From contig CAWGTL010000012.1 in the NCBI GenBank assembly GCA_963825505.1, forward strand, positions 1 to 64,000: DNA of 64,000 nucleotides. Reading direction: 5' to 3'. Source of the stretch: JBBQSN01 sp963825505 (lineage in GTDB: Bacteria > Actinomycetota > Actinomycetes > Actinomycetales > CAWJMD01). The translations under genes were made by a program, and so were the position numbers. How positions within the stretch are numbered: the stretch's first letter is position 1; each line of letters starts with the position of its first letter. Positions 23,894 to 32,106 of this stretch are shown one piece after another. A model generated the notes under the pieces. The model made no database searches. It was given only the letters and a program-made list of their open reading frames with translations, and had not been told where the DNA came from.

Positions 23894-25284
23894 TCGCGTC
23901 CGGTCATCGCGTCGACGTCGAGCGCGGCGTCGAGCTGCTCCTGCGTGAGGTCGCCCCGTTCCACGTGGCCGAGCGCGATCGTCGCCTCCCGCACGGTCAC
24001 CCCCTCAGCGACGGCGTGCTTGGCGATCTTGGCGGCCGCCTCGTAGCCGATCAGACGGTTCAGCGGGGTGACCACGGAGGGCGACGAGCCGGCGTAGCGC
24101 CGCATCCGCTCGGCGTCGGGCTCGAGGCCGGCCACGCACCGGTCGGCCAGCAGCCGCGAGGCGTTGGCCAGCAGCGACACCGACTCCAGCAGGTTGCGCG
24201 CCATCACCGGGACCTGCACGTTGAGCTCGAACGCTCCTGACGCCCCGGCCCACGCCACGGCGGCGTCGTTGCCCACGACCTGGCTGCAGACCTGCAGCAC
24301 GGCCTCGGGCACCACCGGGTTCACCTTGCCCGGCATGATCGACGAGCCCGGCTGCAGGTCCGGCAGCCGCACCTCGGCCAGCCCGGCGGTCGGGCCGGAC
24401 CCCATCCACCGCAGGTCGTTGCAGATCTTGGTGAGCGACACGGCGACCGTCCGCACGGCGCCCGAGGTCTCGACCAGGGCGTCGCGCGCGCCCTGCGCCT
24501 CGAAGTGGTCGCGGGCCTCGGTGACCGGCAGCCCGGTGCGCTCGGCCAGCAGCTCGACGACGCGGGCGGCGAACCCGTCCGGGGTGTTGATGCCCGTCCC
24601 CACCGCCGTGCCGCCGAGGGGCACCTCGGCCAGGCGCGGCAGCGCCGCCTCGAGCCGCTCGGTGCCGCGTCGCACCTGGGAGGCGTAGCCGCCCAGCTCC
24701 TGCCCGAGCGTGACGGGCGTGGCGTCCATCAGGTGGGTGCGGCCGGCCTTGACCAACCCGGCGGTCTGCGCGGCCCTGGCCTCGAGGGTCTCCGCGAGGT
24801 GGCGCAGCGCCGGGAGCAACGTGCCCACGACCTCCTGCGCGGCGGCGAGGTGGACCGCGGTCGGGAACGTGTCGTTGCTCGACTGCGAGGCGTTCACCTC
24901 GTCGTTGGGGTGCACCTCGCGGCCGAGCCGGCGGCCGGCGAGGCGGGCGAGGACCTCGTTGGCGTTCATGTTCGACGACGTGCCCGACCCGGTCTGGAAG
25001 ACGTCGACGGGGAACTGGTCGAGGTGCTCACCCGCGGCGACCTCCTGGGCGGCGGCCTCGATCGCCCCGGCCACGTCGTCGTCGAGCACGCCGAGCTCGG
25101 CGTTCACCCTCGCCGCCGCCGCCTTGACCTGGCCGATCGCCCGCAGCAGCGCCGGCGGCAGCGGTCGGCCGCTGATCGGGAAGTTCTCCACCGCGCGCTG
25201 GGTCTGCGCGCCGTACAGCGCGCCGGCCGGCACCCGCACCTCGCCCATCGTGTCGTGCTCGACCCGGAACTGTTCGTCGCCCAT
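23890..25284 (-). CDS. fumC: Class II fumarate hydratase
   Basis: Iron-independent fumarase interconverting fumarate and L-malate in the TCA cycle, 464 residues. Signatures are GSGTSSNMNANEVLA near the N-terminus, TGLVKAGRTHLMDATPVTLGQE with a catalytic His, and the superfamily motif GSSIMPGKVNPVVPE with the catalytic Ser. The ATG at 25284 has TAGCCT (25296-25291) 6 nt upstream and no ribosome site, so the mRNA is probably leaderless. It lies 1.4 kb from the unrelated class I fumarase gene at 26669-28393. Confidence 0.95.
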   Translation of the reverse strand: MGDEQFRVEHDTMGEVRVPAGALYGAQTQRAVENFPISGRPLPPALLRAIGQVKAAAARVNAELGVLDDDVAGAIEAAAQEVAAGEHLDQFPVDVFQTGSGTSSNMNANEVLARLAGRRLGREVHPNDEVNASQSSNDTFPTAVHLAAAQEVVGTLLPALRHLAETLEARAAQTAGLVKAGRTHLMDATPVTLGQELGGYASQVRRGTERLEAALPRLAEVPLGGTAVGTGINTPDGFAARVVELLAERTGLPVTEARDHFEAQGARDALVETSGAVRTVAVSLTKICNDLRWMGSGPTAGLAEVRLPDLQPGSSIMPGKVNPVVPEAVLQVCSQVVGNDAAVAWAGASGAFELNVQVPVMARNLLESVSLLANASRLLADRCVAGLEPDAERMRRYAGSSPSVVTPLNRLIGYEAAAKIAKHAVAEGVTVREATIALGHVERGDLTQEQLDAALDVDAMTGRD

Positions 25285-25303
25285 ACCAGCAGGCTACGGA
25301 CCC

Positions 25304-25945
25304 TCAGATCGACGGCGAGTCGATCTCGCCGATGACGTCGACGGGCGCGACCCTGCCGTCAGCGAGGTCGTAGACCGTCCCGACGATCGCGAGGCGGCCG
25401 CCGCGGACGGCGTCGGACACCAGGGTCGAGCGGTCGTGCAGGAGCCGCGCGGTCTGCCGGACGTGCTCGACGAGCACCGCGTGCGCGTCCGTCGCACCCT
25501 GCGCACGGGCCGCGATGATCGACGGCGTGACCTTCTCGACGATGTCGCGCAGGTACCCGCCCGGCATCCGTCCGGCGTCCATCGCCTGCAACGACGCGCG
25601 CACCGCGCCGCACCCGTCGTGGCCGAGCACGACCACCAGCGGCACCTCGAGCTGGGCGAGCGCGAACTCGACCGACCCCAGCACGCTGGTGTCGACGACG
25701 TGCCCGGCGGTGCGCACCACGAACAGGTCGCCCAGCCCGCGGTCGAAGACGATCTCGGCGGCCACCCGCGAGTCGCCGCAACCGAACACCAGGGCGAACG
25801 GGCGCTGGGCGTCGGTGAGCTCGGTGCGCCGCTCGGCGCTCTGGCCGGGGTGCAGCAGGTCCTCGCGGACGAACCGGTCGTTGCCTGCCAGCATCTCCTG
25901 CCACGCCTCGGCGGGCGTGGACGGCCGGCGCTCGGTCTCGGTCAC
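25304..25945 (-). CDS. Beta-class carbonic anhydrase
   Basis: Zinc enzyme hydrating CO2 to bicarbonate, 213 residues. Zinc ligands are visible in FGCGDSRVAAE (Cys, with the catalytic Asp-Arg pair) and GHDGCGAV (His and Cys). VRTAGHVVDTSVLGSVEFA lies between. The GTG start at 25945 follows CAGGAT (25958-25953) by 7 nt, a leaderless arrangement. It lies 19 nt upstream of fumC on the same strand, but fumC has its own -10-like box. Confidence 0.93.
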   Translation of the reverse strand: MTETERRPSTPAEAWQEMLAGNDRFVREDLLHPGQSAERRTELTDAQRPFALVFGCGDSRVAAEIVFDRGLGDLFVVRTAGHVVDTSVLGSVEFALAQLEVPLVVVLGHDGCGAVRASLQAMDAGRMPGGYLRDIVEKVTPSIIAARAQGATDAHAVLVEHVRQTARLLHDRSTLVSDAVRGGRLAIVGTVYDLADGRVAPVDVIGEIDSPSI

Positions 25946-25996
25946 GCCCGCGATCCTGCCAGCGCACCGCGACCCGTGGCGTGGCAGGGTTGCCGG

Positions 25997-26017
25997 ATGA
26001 GCCTGGTGGACCGATGA
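25997..26017 (+). CDS. Leaderless six-codon mini-ORF coupled to the next gene
   Basis: ATG at 25997 opens a six-residue frame (MSLVDR) whose TGA (26015-26017) overlaps the ATG of the following gene (26014) as ATGA. CAGGGT (25985-25990) lies exactly 6 nt upstream of the mini-ORF start, so the transcript would begin at this ATG, leaving the larger gene to be started by translational coupling. A second example is at 30461-30499. Confidence 0.5.
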   Translation: MSLVDR

Positions 26018-26664
26018 GCACGCTGGAGCGGCGCGACGACGGGATGTTCGACTCGTTCGTCACCCAGGTCGTGCGCGCGGCCGTCGAGGGCATCGGCCCG
26101 TTCAAGGGCGCCCGCGAGCTGGTCGACCCGCACCGGCGGCGCGGGCTGTCCACGTCCGCGGTGATCGACCGGGTGGTCCGCACCCAGGTGACCCAGGCCG
26201 CGGCCCAGGGAGCCGTGTCCGGTCTCGGCGGCCTCGTGACGATGCTCGCCGGCCTGGCCCCGGCCACGGCGGCGTCGATGTTCGTCCAGGCACGGCTCTC
26301 GGCGGCGATCGCGCACGCGCACGGGCACGACCTCGACGACCCGCTGGTCCGCGACCGGATCGGCCGGCTGGTGACGGGCTCCTCGGTGTCCACCGGCGTC
26401 CAGAAGGCCGGACGCGAGGCGGGGGAGCGGGCCGCGAAGGTGCTGGTCCCGCGGGTGCAGGCGAAGGCGGCTTCGCGGGTGGCCGCGCGGGCCGCGACGG
26501 GCAAGGCGGGCGGACGGATCGCCACCCGGGTCGCCGGCGCCTCCGCGGGCAAGGCGATCCCGGTCGTCGGCGCCGTCGTGGGCGGCGCCGTCGACCTCGC
26601 GATCACGCGACGGGTGGGCGAGAAGGCGCGCCGCGAGTTCGGAGCCCCCCGTCACCCTGGGTAG
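26014..26664 (+). CDS. EcsC-like protein
   Basis: Protein of 216 residues resembling the EcsC family: VDPHRRRGLSTSAVIDRVVRTQ, then a Gly/Ala-rich membrane-active segment (GLGGLVTMLAGLAPATAASMFVQ), AHAHGHDLDDPLVRDRIGRL, and a long Ala/Gly-rich C-terminal half with two further hydrophobic stretches (AIPVVGAVVGGAVDLAI). Function unknown; possibly membrane-associated. ATG 26014 is chosen because it is coupled to the mini-ORF ending at 26017 and because residues upstream show no similarity. Convergent with the class I fumarase, 4 nt apart. Confidence 0.7.
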   Translation: MSTLERRDDGMFDSFVTQVVRAAVEGIGPFKGARELVDPHRRRGLSTSAVIDRVVRTQVTQAAAQGAVSGLGGLVTMLAGLAPATAASMFVQARLSAAIAHAHGHDLDDPLVRDRIGRLVTGSSVSTGVQKAGREAGERAAKVLVPRVQAKAASRVAARAATGKAGGRIATRVAGASAGKAIPVVGAVVGGAVDLAITRRVGEKARREFGAPRHPG

Positions 26665-26668
26665 CCGC

Positions 26669-28393
26669 TCAGGCGTCGACGTCGACCCTGCGCTGGATCG
26701 TCATGGCCACCGGCTTGGAGGTGGCGGCGAAGAAGTCCTCGCCCTTGTCGTCGACCACGACGAACGCGGGGAAGTCCTCGACCTCGATCCGCCAGACCGC
26801 CTCCATACCGAGCTCGGGGTACTCCAGCACCTCGACCTTCTTGATGCAGTCCTGCGCCAGCCGTGCGGCCGGTCCGCCGATCGACCCGAGGTAGAAGCCG
26901 CCGTGGGTGCGGCAGGCGTCGGTGACCTGCTGGGAGCGGTTGCCCTTGGCCAGCATCACCAGCGAGCCGCCCGCGGCCTGGAACTGGTCGACGTAGGAGT
27001 CCATCCGCCCGGCGGTGGTCGGGCCGAACGACCCGGACGCGTAGCCCTCGGGCGTCTTGGCCGGACCGGCGTAGTAGACGGCGTGGTCCTTGAGGTACTG
27101 CGGCATCTGCTCGCCGGCGTCCAGCCGCTCCTTGATCTTCGCGTGCGCGATGTCGCGGGCGACGACGAGCGGACCGGACAACGACAGCCGGGTGCGGACG
27201 GGGTGCCGCGACAGCTCGGCGCGGATCTCGTCCATCGGGCGGTTGAGGTCGATCCGGACGACGTCGTCGTCGGCCGCGTCGAGGTGCTCGTCGGTGGTGT
27301 CGGGCAGGAACTGCGCGGGGTCGCGCTCGAGCTCCTCCAGGAACACCCCCTCCGCGGTGATCACGGCCCGGGCCTGGCGGTCGGCCGAGCACGACACGGC
27401 GATCGCGACGGGGCACGACGCGCCGTGGCGGGGGAGCCGGACGACGCGGACGTCGTGGCAGAAGTACTTGCCACCGAACTGGGCGCCGATGCCCAGGTCG
27501 CGGGTCAGCTGCAGCACCTCCAGCTCGAGGTCGAGGTCGCGGAACGCGTGCCCGGACGGCGAGCCCTCGGTGGGCAGGGTGTCGAGGTACTTCGCCGAGG
27601 CGTACTTCGCCGTCTTGAGCGCGAACTCGGCGCTGGTGCCGCCGACGACGACCGCCAGGTGGTACGGCGGGCAGGCCGACGTGCCGAGCGAGCGCAGCTT
27701 CTCGTCCAGGAAGGTCATCATCCGCTGCGGGTTCAGCACCGCCTTGGTCTCCTGGTAGAGGAACGACTTGTTCGCCGAGCCGCCGCCCTTGGCCATGAAC
27801 AGCAGCTCGTACCGCGCCTCGTGGCCGGGCTTGGTGTCGGCGTACAGCTCGAGCTGGGCCGGCAGGTTGGACCCGGTGTTCCTCTCCTCCCACATCGTCA
27901 GCGGCGCGAGCTGGGAGTACCGCAGGTTGAGCCGGGTGTAGGCGTCGAACACCCCGCGGGACAACGCCTCCTCGTCGGTGCCGTAGGGGTCCTCGAGCGG
28001 GCGCAGCACCTGGCCGCCGCGCTTGCCCATGACGATCGCCGTCCCGGTGTCCTGGCACATCGGCAGCACCCCGGCCGCGGCGATGTTGGCGTTCTTCAGC
28101 AGGTCGAGCGCGACGAACTTGTCGTTGGCCGAGGCCTCCGGGTCGTCGACGATCCGGCGCAGCTGGGCCAGGTGCGCCGGACGCAGGTAGTGCGCGATGT
28201 CGTGCATCGCCTCGTCGGCCAGCAGCCGCAGGGCCTCGCCGGACACCTCGAGGAAGGTGCGCCCGTCCGGACCCTCCACCGTGCGGACGCCCTCGGTGGT
28301 GAGCAGGCGGTACCGGGTGCCGTCCTCGCCGGTCGGCAGCATGTCGGTGTACTCGAAGGCGGGCGAGGCGGGGTCGGGCACGGCGGTCTCCAC
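26669..28393 (-). CDS. fumA: Class I fumarate hydratase (iron-sulfur)
   Basis: [4Fe-4S]-dependent fumarase of 574 residues combining the alpha (about 30-330) and beta (about 380-560) domains of two-subunit relatives. Cluster cysteines are expected in MCQDTGTA, TSACPPYHLAVVVGG and GKYFCHDVR. The beta domain has GPTTAGRMDSYVDQF and KGNRSQQV. Being oxygen-sensitive, it may serve when iron is available while FumC covers oxidative stress, as in E. coli; that division is inferred here. GTG 28393 is the first start; a second in-frame GTG lies 12 nt downstream. Confidence 0.94.
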   Translation of the reverse strand: METAVPDPASPAFEYTDMLPTGEDGTRYRLLTTEGVRTVEGPDGRTFLEVSGEALRLLADEAMHDIAHYLRPAHLAQLRRIVDDPEASANDKFVALDLLKNANIAAAGVLPMCQDTGTAIVMGKRGGQVLRPLEDPYGTDEEALSRGVFDAYTRLNLRYSQLAPLTMWEERNTGSNLPAQLELYADTKPGHEARYELLFMAKGGGSANKSFLYQETKAVLNPQRMMTFLDEKLRSLGTSACPPYHLAVVVGGTSAEFALKTAKYASAKYLDTLPTEGSPSGHAFRDLDLELEVLQLTRDLGIGAQFGGKYFCHDVRVVRLPRHGASCPVAIAVSCSADRQARAVITAEGVFLEELERDPAQFLPDTTDEHLDAADDDVVRIDLNRPMDEIRAELSRHPVRTRLSLSGPLVVARDIAHAKIKERLDAGEQMPQYLKDHAVYYAGPAKTPEGYASGSFGPTTAGRMDSYVDQFQAAGGSLVMLAKGNRSQQVTDACRTHGGFYLGSIGGPAARLAQDCIKKVEVLEYPELGMEAVWRIEVEDFPAFVVVDDKGEDFFAATSKPVAMTIQRRVDVDA

Positions 28394-28435
28394 GGGCGTC
28401 GGGGCGGGACCCTCCCAGCGTAGGACCCGGCCCGC

Positions 28436-28969
28436 TCAGTCCCCGGTCGGCGGTGCGCCGACCGGCATCAGCAGGCAGGTGGACGTCGCGTGCGCCACCA
28501 GCCGCTCGCGGTGGTCGAACAGCTGCGCCTGCCCCAGCGCCGTGCGCCGCCCGCGCGACAGCACGGTCCCGACCACGCGCAGCTCCTCCTGCCCGGCCCG
28601 CACGGCGCGCAGGAACGTGCTGGTGAGGTCGACCGTCGTGTAGCCGGTTCCCGCGGGCAGGGTGGAGTGCACCGCGCACGCCGCGGCGGTGTCGAGCAGC
28701 GTCGAGATGACGCCGCCGTGCACGGTGCCGAGCGGGTTGAGGTGGAACTCCATCGGGCGCAGCGCGAACACCACGCGGCCGACCTCCACCTCGATCGGGC
28801 GGACCTCGAGGGTGCGCATGATCGGGGGCGGTGGCAGCGTCCCGTCGCCGATCGCCCGGAGCATCTCCAGCCCGGACATCCGGCCGAGCGACGCCGCGCT
28901 CGCCGCCGGGTCCTCCCAGGTGTAGGCGCGTTCGCGGACGGCGTCGGGACGGATCTGGGTCTCGGTCAC
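28436..28969 (-). CDS. PaaI-family acyl-CoA thioesterase
   Basis: Hotdog-fold thioesterase of 177 residues. The core reads PLGTVHGGVISTLLDTAAACAVHS, with the conserved HGG and the Asp facing the thioester, then TVDLTSTFLRAVRAG. It probably hydrolyses an aromatic or acyl-CoA; the substrate is unknown. GTG 28969 is chosen since CAGGCT (28981-28976) lies 6 nt upstream (leaderless); GTG 29005 would extend it by 12 residues. It is divergent from an HxlR regulator and shares an operator-like palindrome with it. Confidence 0.88.
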   Translation of the reverse strand: MTETQIRPDAVRERAYTWEDPAASAASLGRMSGLEMLRAIGDGTLPPPPIMRTLEVRPIEVEVGRVVFALRPMEFHLNPLGTVHGGVISTLLDTAAACAVHSTLPAGTGYTTVDLTSTFLRAVRAGQEELRVVGTVLSRGRRTALGQAQLFDHRERLVAHATSTCLLMPVGAPPTGD

Positions 28970-28995
28970 GGACCCAGCCTGCCGGTGCTTGCCTG

Positions 28996-29012
28996 GGTCT
29001 GTCAAACAGACC
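28996..29012. promoter_or_regulatory. Palindromic operator between thioesterase and HxlR genes
   Basis: GGTCTGT-caa-ACAGACC is a perfect 7+7 bp palindrome. It abuts the -10 box TAGCCT (29013-29018) of the HxlR gene and lies 15 bp from the -10 of the thioesterase gene. Likely the regulator's own binding site. Confidence 0.6.
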
Positions 29013-29024
29013 TAGCCTGAGGGG

Positions 29025-29516
29025 ATGAGTCGCGGTCAGGTCGGTCCCGAGGTGCTGCGCTGGTCGACGGAGAACTGCTCGATCGGTCGCGCGCTCGACG
29101 TGGTGGGGGAGAAGTGGTCGTTCCTCGTGCTGCGCGAGCTGTTCCTCGGCGTGCGCCGGTTCGACGACCTGCGCGTGCGGACGGCGATCCCGCGGCAGGT
29201 GCTGAGCGAGCGGCTGGCGCGGATGGTGGAGGAGGGCCTGCTGCGTCGCGAGCCGTACCGCGAGCCGGGTGCGCGCGTGCGGCACGAGTACCGGCTCACC
29301 GACAAGGGCCTCGACCTGTACCCGGTGCTGGTGGCGCTACGTCGCTGGGGCGACACCCACGCCGTCGACCCGGACGGGCCGTCGGCGGTGTTCGTGCACC
29401 GCGGGTGCGACGAGCCGTTGGAGGTCGAGATGCGATGCGCAGCAGGCCATCTCGTGCCACCGCGTGAGGTAGGCGGTCGGCCGGGGCCCGGTGCACGGTT
29501 GCGCGAGACCGCCTGA
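29025..29516 (+). CDS. HxlR-family transcriptional regulator
   Basis: Winged-helix regulator of 163 residues. Typical opening: NCSIGRALDVVGEKWSFLVLRELFLGVRRFDDL, then IPRQVLSERLARMVEEGLL and YRLTDKGLDLYPVL. The N-terminal Cys in the ENCSIGRA motif is the position used for redox or aldehyde sensing in some HxlR proteins. A second Cys pair lies near the C-terminus (RGCDEP, MRCAAGH). Leaderless start: TAGCCT 6 nt before the ATG. Probably controls itself and the divergent thioesterase through the palindrome at 28996-29012. Confidence 0.92.
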   Translation: MSRGQVGPEVLRWSTENCSIGRALDVVGEKWSFLVLRELFLGVRRFDDLRVRTAIPRQVLSERLARMVEEGLLRREPYREPGARVRHEYRLTDKGLDLYPVLVALRRWGDTHAVDPDGPSAVFVHRGCDEPLEVEMRCAAGHLVPPREVGGRPGPGARLRETA

Positions 29517-29522
29517 CCGGTC

Positions 29523-30464
29523 CTAGCGGCCCAGCGCCGCGTCGAGCTCGGCCAGCCACGGCGGGTCGGCGCCCGCGCGCGAGACGGTGACCGCTGCGAC
29601 GGCGGCGGCCAGCTCGAGCACGTCGTTGGTGGTGGCCAGGTCGATCGCCCGCAGCCGGTCGCGCTGGTCGGCGCCGAGCAGGCCGAGCCCGGCGAGCGCG
29701 TGCAGCAGGGCGGCGCTGAAGGAGTCGCCCGCGCCGACGGTGTCGGCCACCTCGGTGGTGCGCGAGGCCACCTCGACGGTGCCGGCGGCGGTGACCGCCA
29801 GCGCGCCCTCGGCCCCCTGGGTCACCACCACGAGCGCCGGGCCGCGGGACTGCCAGCGACGCGCGAGCTCGACCGGCGGGGTCCCCGGCGCCAACCAGTG
29901 CGCGTCCTCGTCGCTGAGCTTGACGACGTCGGCCCGGTCCACCAGCGCCTCGATCAGCGGTCGCACGGCCCCGGCCGTGCCCAGCACGGCGGGACGCACG
30001 TTGGGGTCGTAGGACACCGTCGCGGTCGTGCGGGCGCGGGTCACCAGGTCGAGCACGGTGGCTGCGTTCTCCCCGAGCACCGCGGCGAACGAGCCGGTGT
30101 GCACGGCGAGGCTGCCGGGTGCGGGCTCCGGCGCGGGCGACGGCAGAGCGCAGTTGAGCTCGAACTCGTAGGTGGCCGCGCCGTCGGCGCCGATGGTGGC
30201 CACGGCGGTGGTGGTCGGGCCCTGGCCGAACGAGGCGGGCTCCACGACGACGTGCGAGGCGGCCAGGTGGTCGGCGACGGCGCGCCCGCGCTCGTCCTGC
30301 CCGAGCCGGGTGAGCAGGCGGGCGTCGTGGCCCAGCCGTCCCAGCGCGAGCGCGACGTTCGCCGGGCTGCCGCCGGGGTGCTCGGCGACGCTGCCGTCGC
30401 GGGCGACCACGACGTCGACCAGCGCCTCGCCGACCACGGTGATCGTGCCTGCGGACGGGCTCAC
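29523..30464 (-). CDS. PfkB-family carbohydrate kinase
   Basis: Ribokinase-fold sugar kinase of 313 residues, probably fructokinase-like. The first PfkB signature is GGSPANVALALGRLGHDARLLTRLG, and the second is DTVGAGDSFSAALLHAL with the catalytic Asp. VKLSDEDAHWL is another family block. The GTG start at 30464 overlaps the stop of a leaderless 12-codon mini-ORF (30499-30461) as GTGA. No transporter or other sugar gene is adjacent, so the substrate is not indicated. Confidence 0.92.
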   Translation of the reverse strand: MSPSAGTITVVGEALVDVVVARDGSVAEHPGGSPANVALALGRLGHDARLLTRLGQDERGRAVADHLAASHVVVEPASFGQGPTTTAVATIGADGAATYEFELNCALPSPAPEPAPGSLAVHTGSFAAVLGENAATVLDLVTRARTTATVSYDPNVRPAVLGTAGAVRPLIEALVDRADVVKLSDEDAHWLAPGTPPVELARRWQSRGPALVVVTQGAEGALAVTAAGTVEVASRTTEVADTVGAGDSFSAALLHALAGLGLLGADQRDRLRAIDLATTNDVLELAAAVAAVTVSRAGADPPWLAELDAALGR

Positions 30465-30499
30465 GGGTGGCCGGCGAGGCCGTCGGGGAACTGGCTCAC
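30461..30499 (-). CDS. Leaderless 12-codon mini-ORF coupled to the sugar kinase
   Basis: GTG at 30499 opens a 12-residue frame (VSQFPDGLAGHP) whose TGA (30463-30461) overlaps the kinase GTG as GTGA. TACCCT (30511-30506) is exactly 6 nt upstream, so the transcript is expected to start on this GTG. The kinase start has no ribosome site of its own, so its translation would depend on the mini-ORF. Same design as 25997-26017. Confidence 0.5.
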   Translation of the reverse strand: MSQFPDGLAGHP

Positions 30500-30538
30500 A
30501 GCGGCAGGGTATCGACGCGGGCCTGCGAGGATGAGGGG

Positions 30539-31120
30539 GTGAGCCAGGAGACCGTCGGACGCAGCCCCGAGGCGCCCGCCCCGCCCGCGCGCTCGCGCGG
30601 CCGGAAGACCGGGCTGGACATGGTGCGCTCGCTCGCCGTGATCGGCGCGATGGTGGCGGTGATCTACCTGCTCGTGCCGCGTCCCGACGACGTGGAGCCG
30701 CCGCCGGTCGACCTGACCGGCGCGGTGGAGGTGGCGCAGGCGGCCGGCGACGTGCCCGTCGTGGTGCCCGACCTCGGCGACGGGTGGGAGGTCACCAGCG
30801 CCCGCCGCGACCGCCCGAGCGACGCCGAGCCGGCGACCTGGCACCTGGGCTACCTCACTCCCGCCGGTGGGTACGCGGGCCTGGAGGTGGCCGACGACGC
30901 CACCGCCACGTGGCTGACCCGGGTGACCAGCGACGGCACCGAGGCCGGCGTGCAGGACGTCGACGGCATCCCCTGGACCGTCTACGAGTCCGCCGACCCG
31001 CGGCGCACCAGCCTGGTGCTGGAGGACGGCTCGCGGACCACCGTGGTCACGGGCTCGGCGGTGCTCGACGAGCTGGTGGAGCTGGCCGGGACCGTTGCTG
31101 CCACGGGGACCGCCCCGTGA
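30539..31120 (+). CDS. DUF4245 family membrane-anchored protein
   Basis: Conserved actinobacterial protein of 193 residues. It has a basic N-terminal tail, one transmembrane helix (RSLAVIGAMVAVIYLLV) and a small extracytoplasmic domain with PVVVPDLGDGWEVTSAR and TWHLGYLTPAGGYAGLEV, the DUF4245 signature. Function unknown. GTG 30539 follows GAGGAT (30527-30532) by 6 nt. Its stop overlaps the PLP enzyme start by GTGA. In other actinobacteria DUF4245 genes also lie next to xseA, xseB and ispH, as here. Confidence 0.85.
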   Translation: MSQETVGRSPEAPAPPARSRGRKTGLDMVRSLAVIGAMVAVIYLLVPRPDDVEPPPVDLTGAVEVAQAAGDVPVVVPDLGDGWEVTSARRDRPSDAEPATWHLGYLTPAGGYAGLEVADDATATWLTRVTSDGTEAGVQDVDGIPWTVYESADPRRTSLVLEDGSRTTVVTGSAVLDELVELAGTVAATGTAP

Positions 31121-32103
31121 GCGCGACGGTCGGCGACAGCGTGACGGTCGACGACGTCCGCCGCGTCCGGGACCGGATCGCCCCGCACGTGCTGCGGACC
31201 CCGGTGCTGCACCCGGAGGCGCTCGCGGCGTCGGTCGGCCGCCCGACGGCGGTCAAGCTCGAGGTGCTCCAGCACAGCGGCTCGTTCAAGGCCCGCGGCG
31301 CCTTCGCCCGGATGCTGTCGCTCGACGCCGAGGCGCGGGCGGCCGGCGTGGTCGCGGTGTCGGGCGGCAACCACGCGCTCGCGGTGGCGCACGCCGCCAA
31401 GGCGCTCGGCGTCCACGCCACGGTGGTGCTGCCCACCGCCGCCCCGCGGGCGACCTTCGCCCGTTGCCGCGCCGACGGCGCCGAGGTGGTGGAGGTGGCC
31501 ACGATCGGCGACGGCTTCGCCGAGGCCGAGCGCCGGGCGGCGCTGGGGGTCACCTTCGTGCACCCGTTCGACGACGCCGAGGTGGTGGCCGGCCAGGGGA
31601 CGGTGGCGCTGGAGCTGCTCGAGCAGCTCGACGAGCAGTCGGCCGACGTCACCGACGTGGTGGTCTCCGTCGGTGGTGGCGGGCTGCTCACCGGCACCGG
31701 CGTGGTGCTCGACGCGCTGCGCCCGGGCACCCGGCTGTGGGGTGTCGAGACCGTCGGCGCCGAGGCGATGACGCGGGCCCTGGCCGCCGGCGAGCCGGTC
31801 GACGTCGCGATCACCTCGATCGCCTCGACCCTCGGCGCCCCGCGGGTCAGCCGGCTCACCCTCGACGGCGCGCGCCGCTACTGCGAGGAGGTGCTGCTCG
31901 TCCCGGACGCCGAGGCGGTCGCCGCCATCGGCGAGCTGGCCGACACCCTGCACCTGGTGACCGAGCCGGCCGCCGCGTGCACGCTGGTGGCCGCCCGCCG
32001 GATCGCGTCCCGGCTGGACCCGCGGGCCCGGATCGCCCTGGTGCTGTGCGGCGGCAACGTCACCCTCGACGACGTGCAGGCCTGGCGCACGCGGTTCGCC
32101 TGA
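31117..32103 (+). CDS. Threonine/serine dehydratase-like PLP enzyme without ACT domain
   Basis: Fold-type II PLP enzyme of 328 residues. The PLP lysine is in GSFKARGAFARM, the substrate-binding loop is VSGGNHALAVA, and the phosphate loop is VSVGGGGLLTG. It resembles catabolic threonine dehydratase or serine racemase, and lacks the regulatory ACT domain seen in the paralogue at 817-2037. The GTG start overlaps the DUF4245 stop by 4 nt. Confidence 0.88.
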   Translation: MSATVGDSVTVDDVRRVRDRIAPHVLRTPVLHPEALAASVGRPTAVKLEVLQHSGSFKARGAFARMLSLDAEARAAGVVAVSGGNHALAVAHAAKALGVHATVVLPTAAPRATFARCRADGAEVVEVATIGDGFAEAERRAALGVTFVHPFDDAEVVAGQGTVALELLEQLDEQSADVTDVVVSVGGGGLLTGTGVVLDALRPGTRLWGVETVGAEAMTRALAAGEPVDVAITSIASTLGAPRVSRLTLDGARRYCEEVLLVPDAEAVAAIGELADTLHLVTEPAAACTLVAARRIASRLDPRARIALVLCGGNVTLDDVQAWRTRFA

Positions 32104-32106
32104 GCC

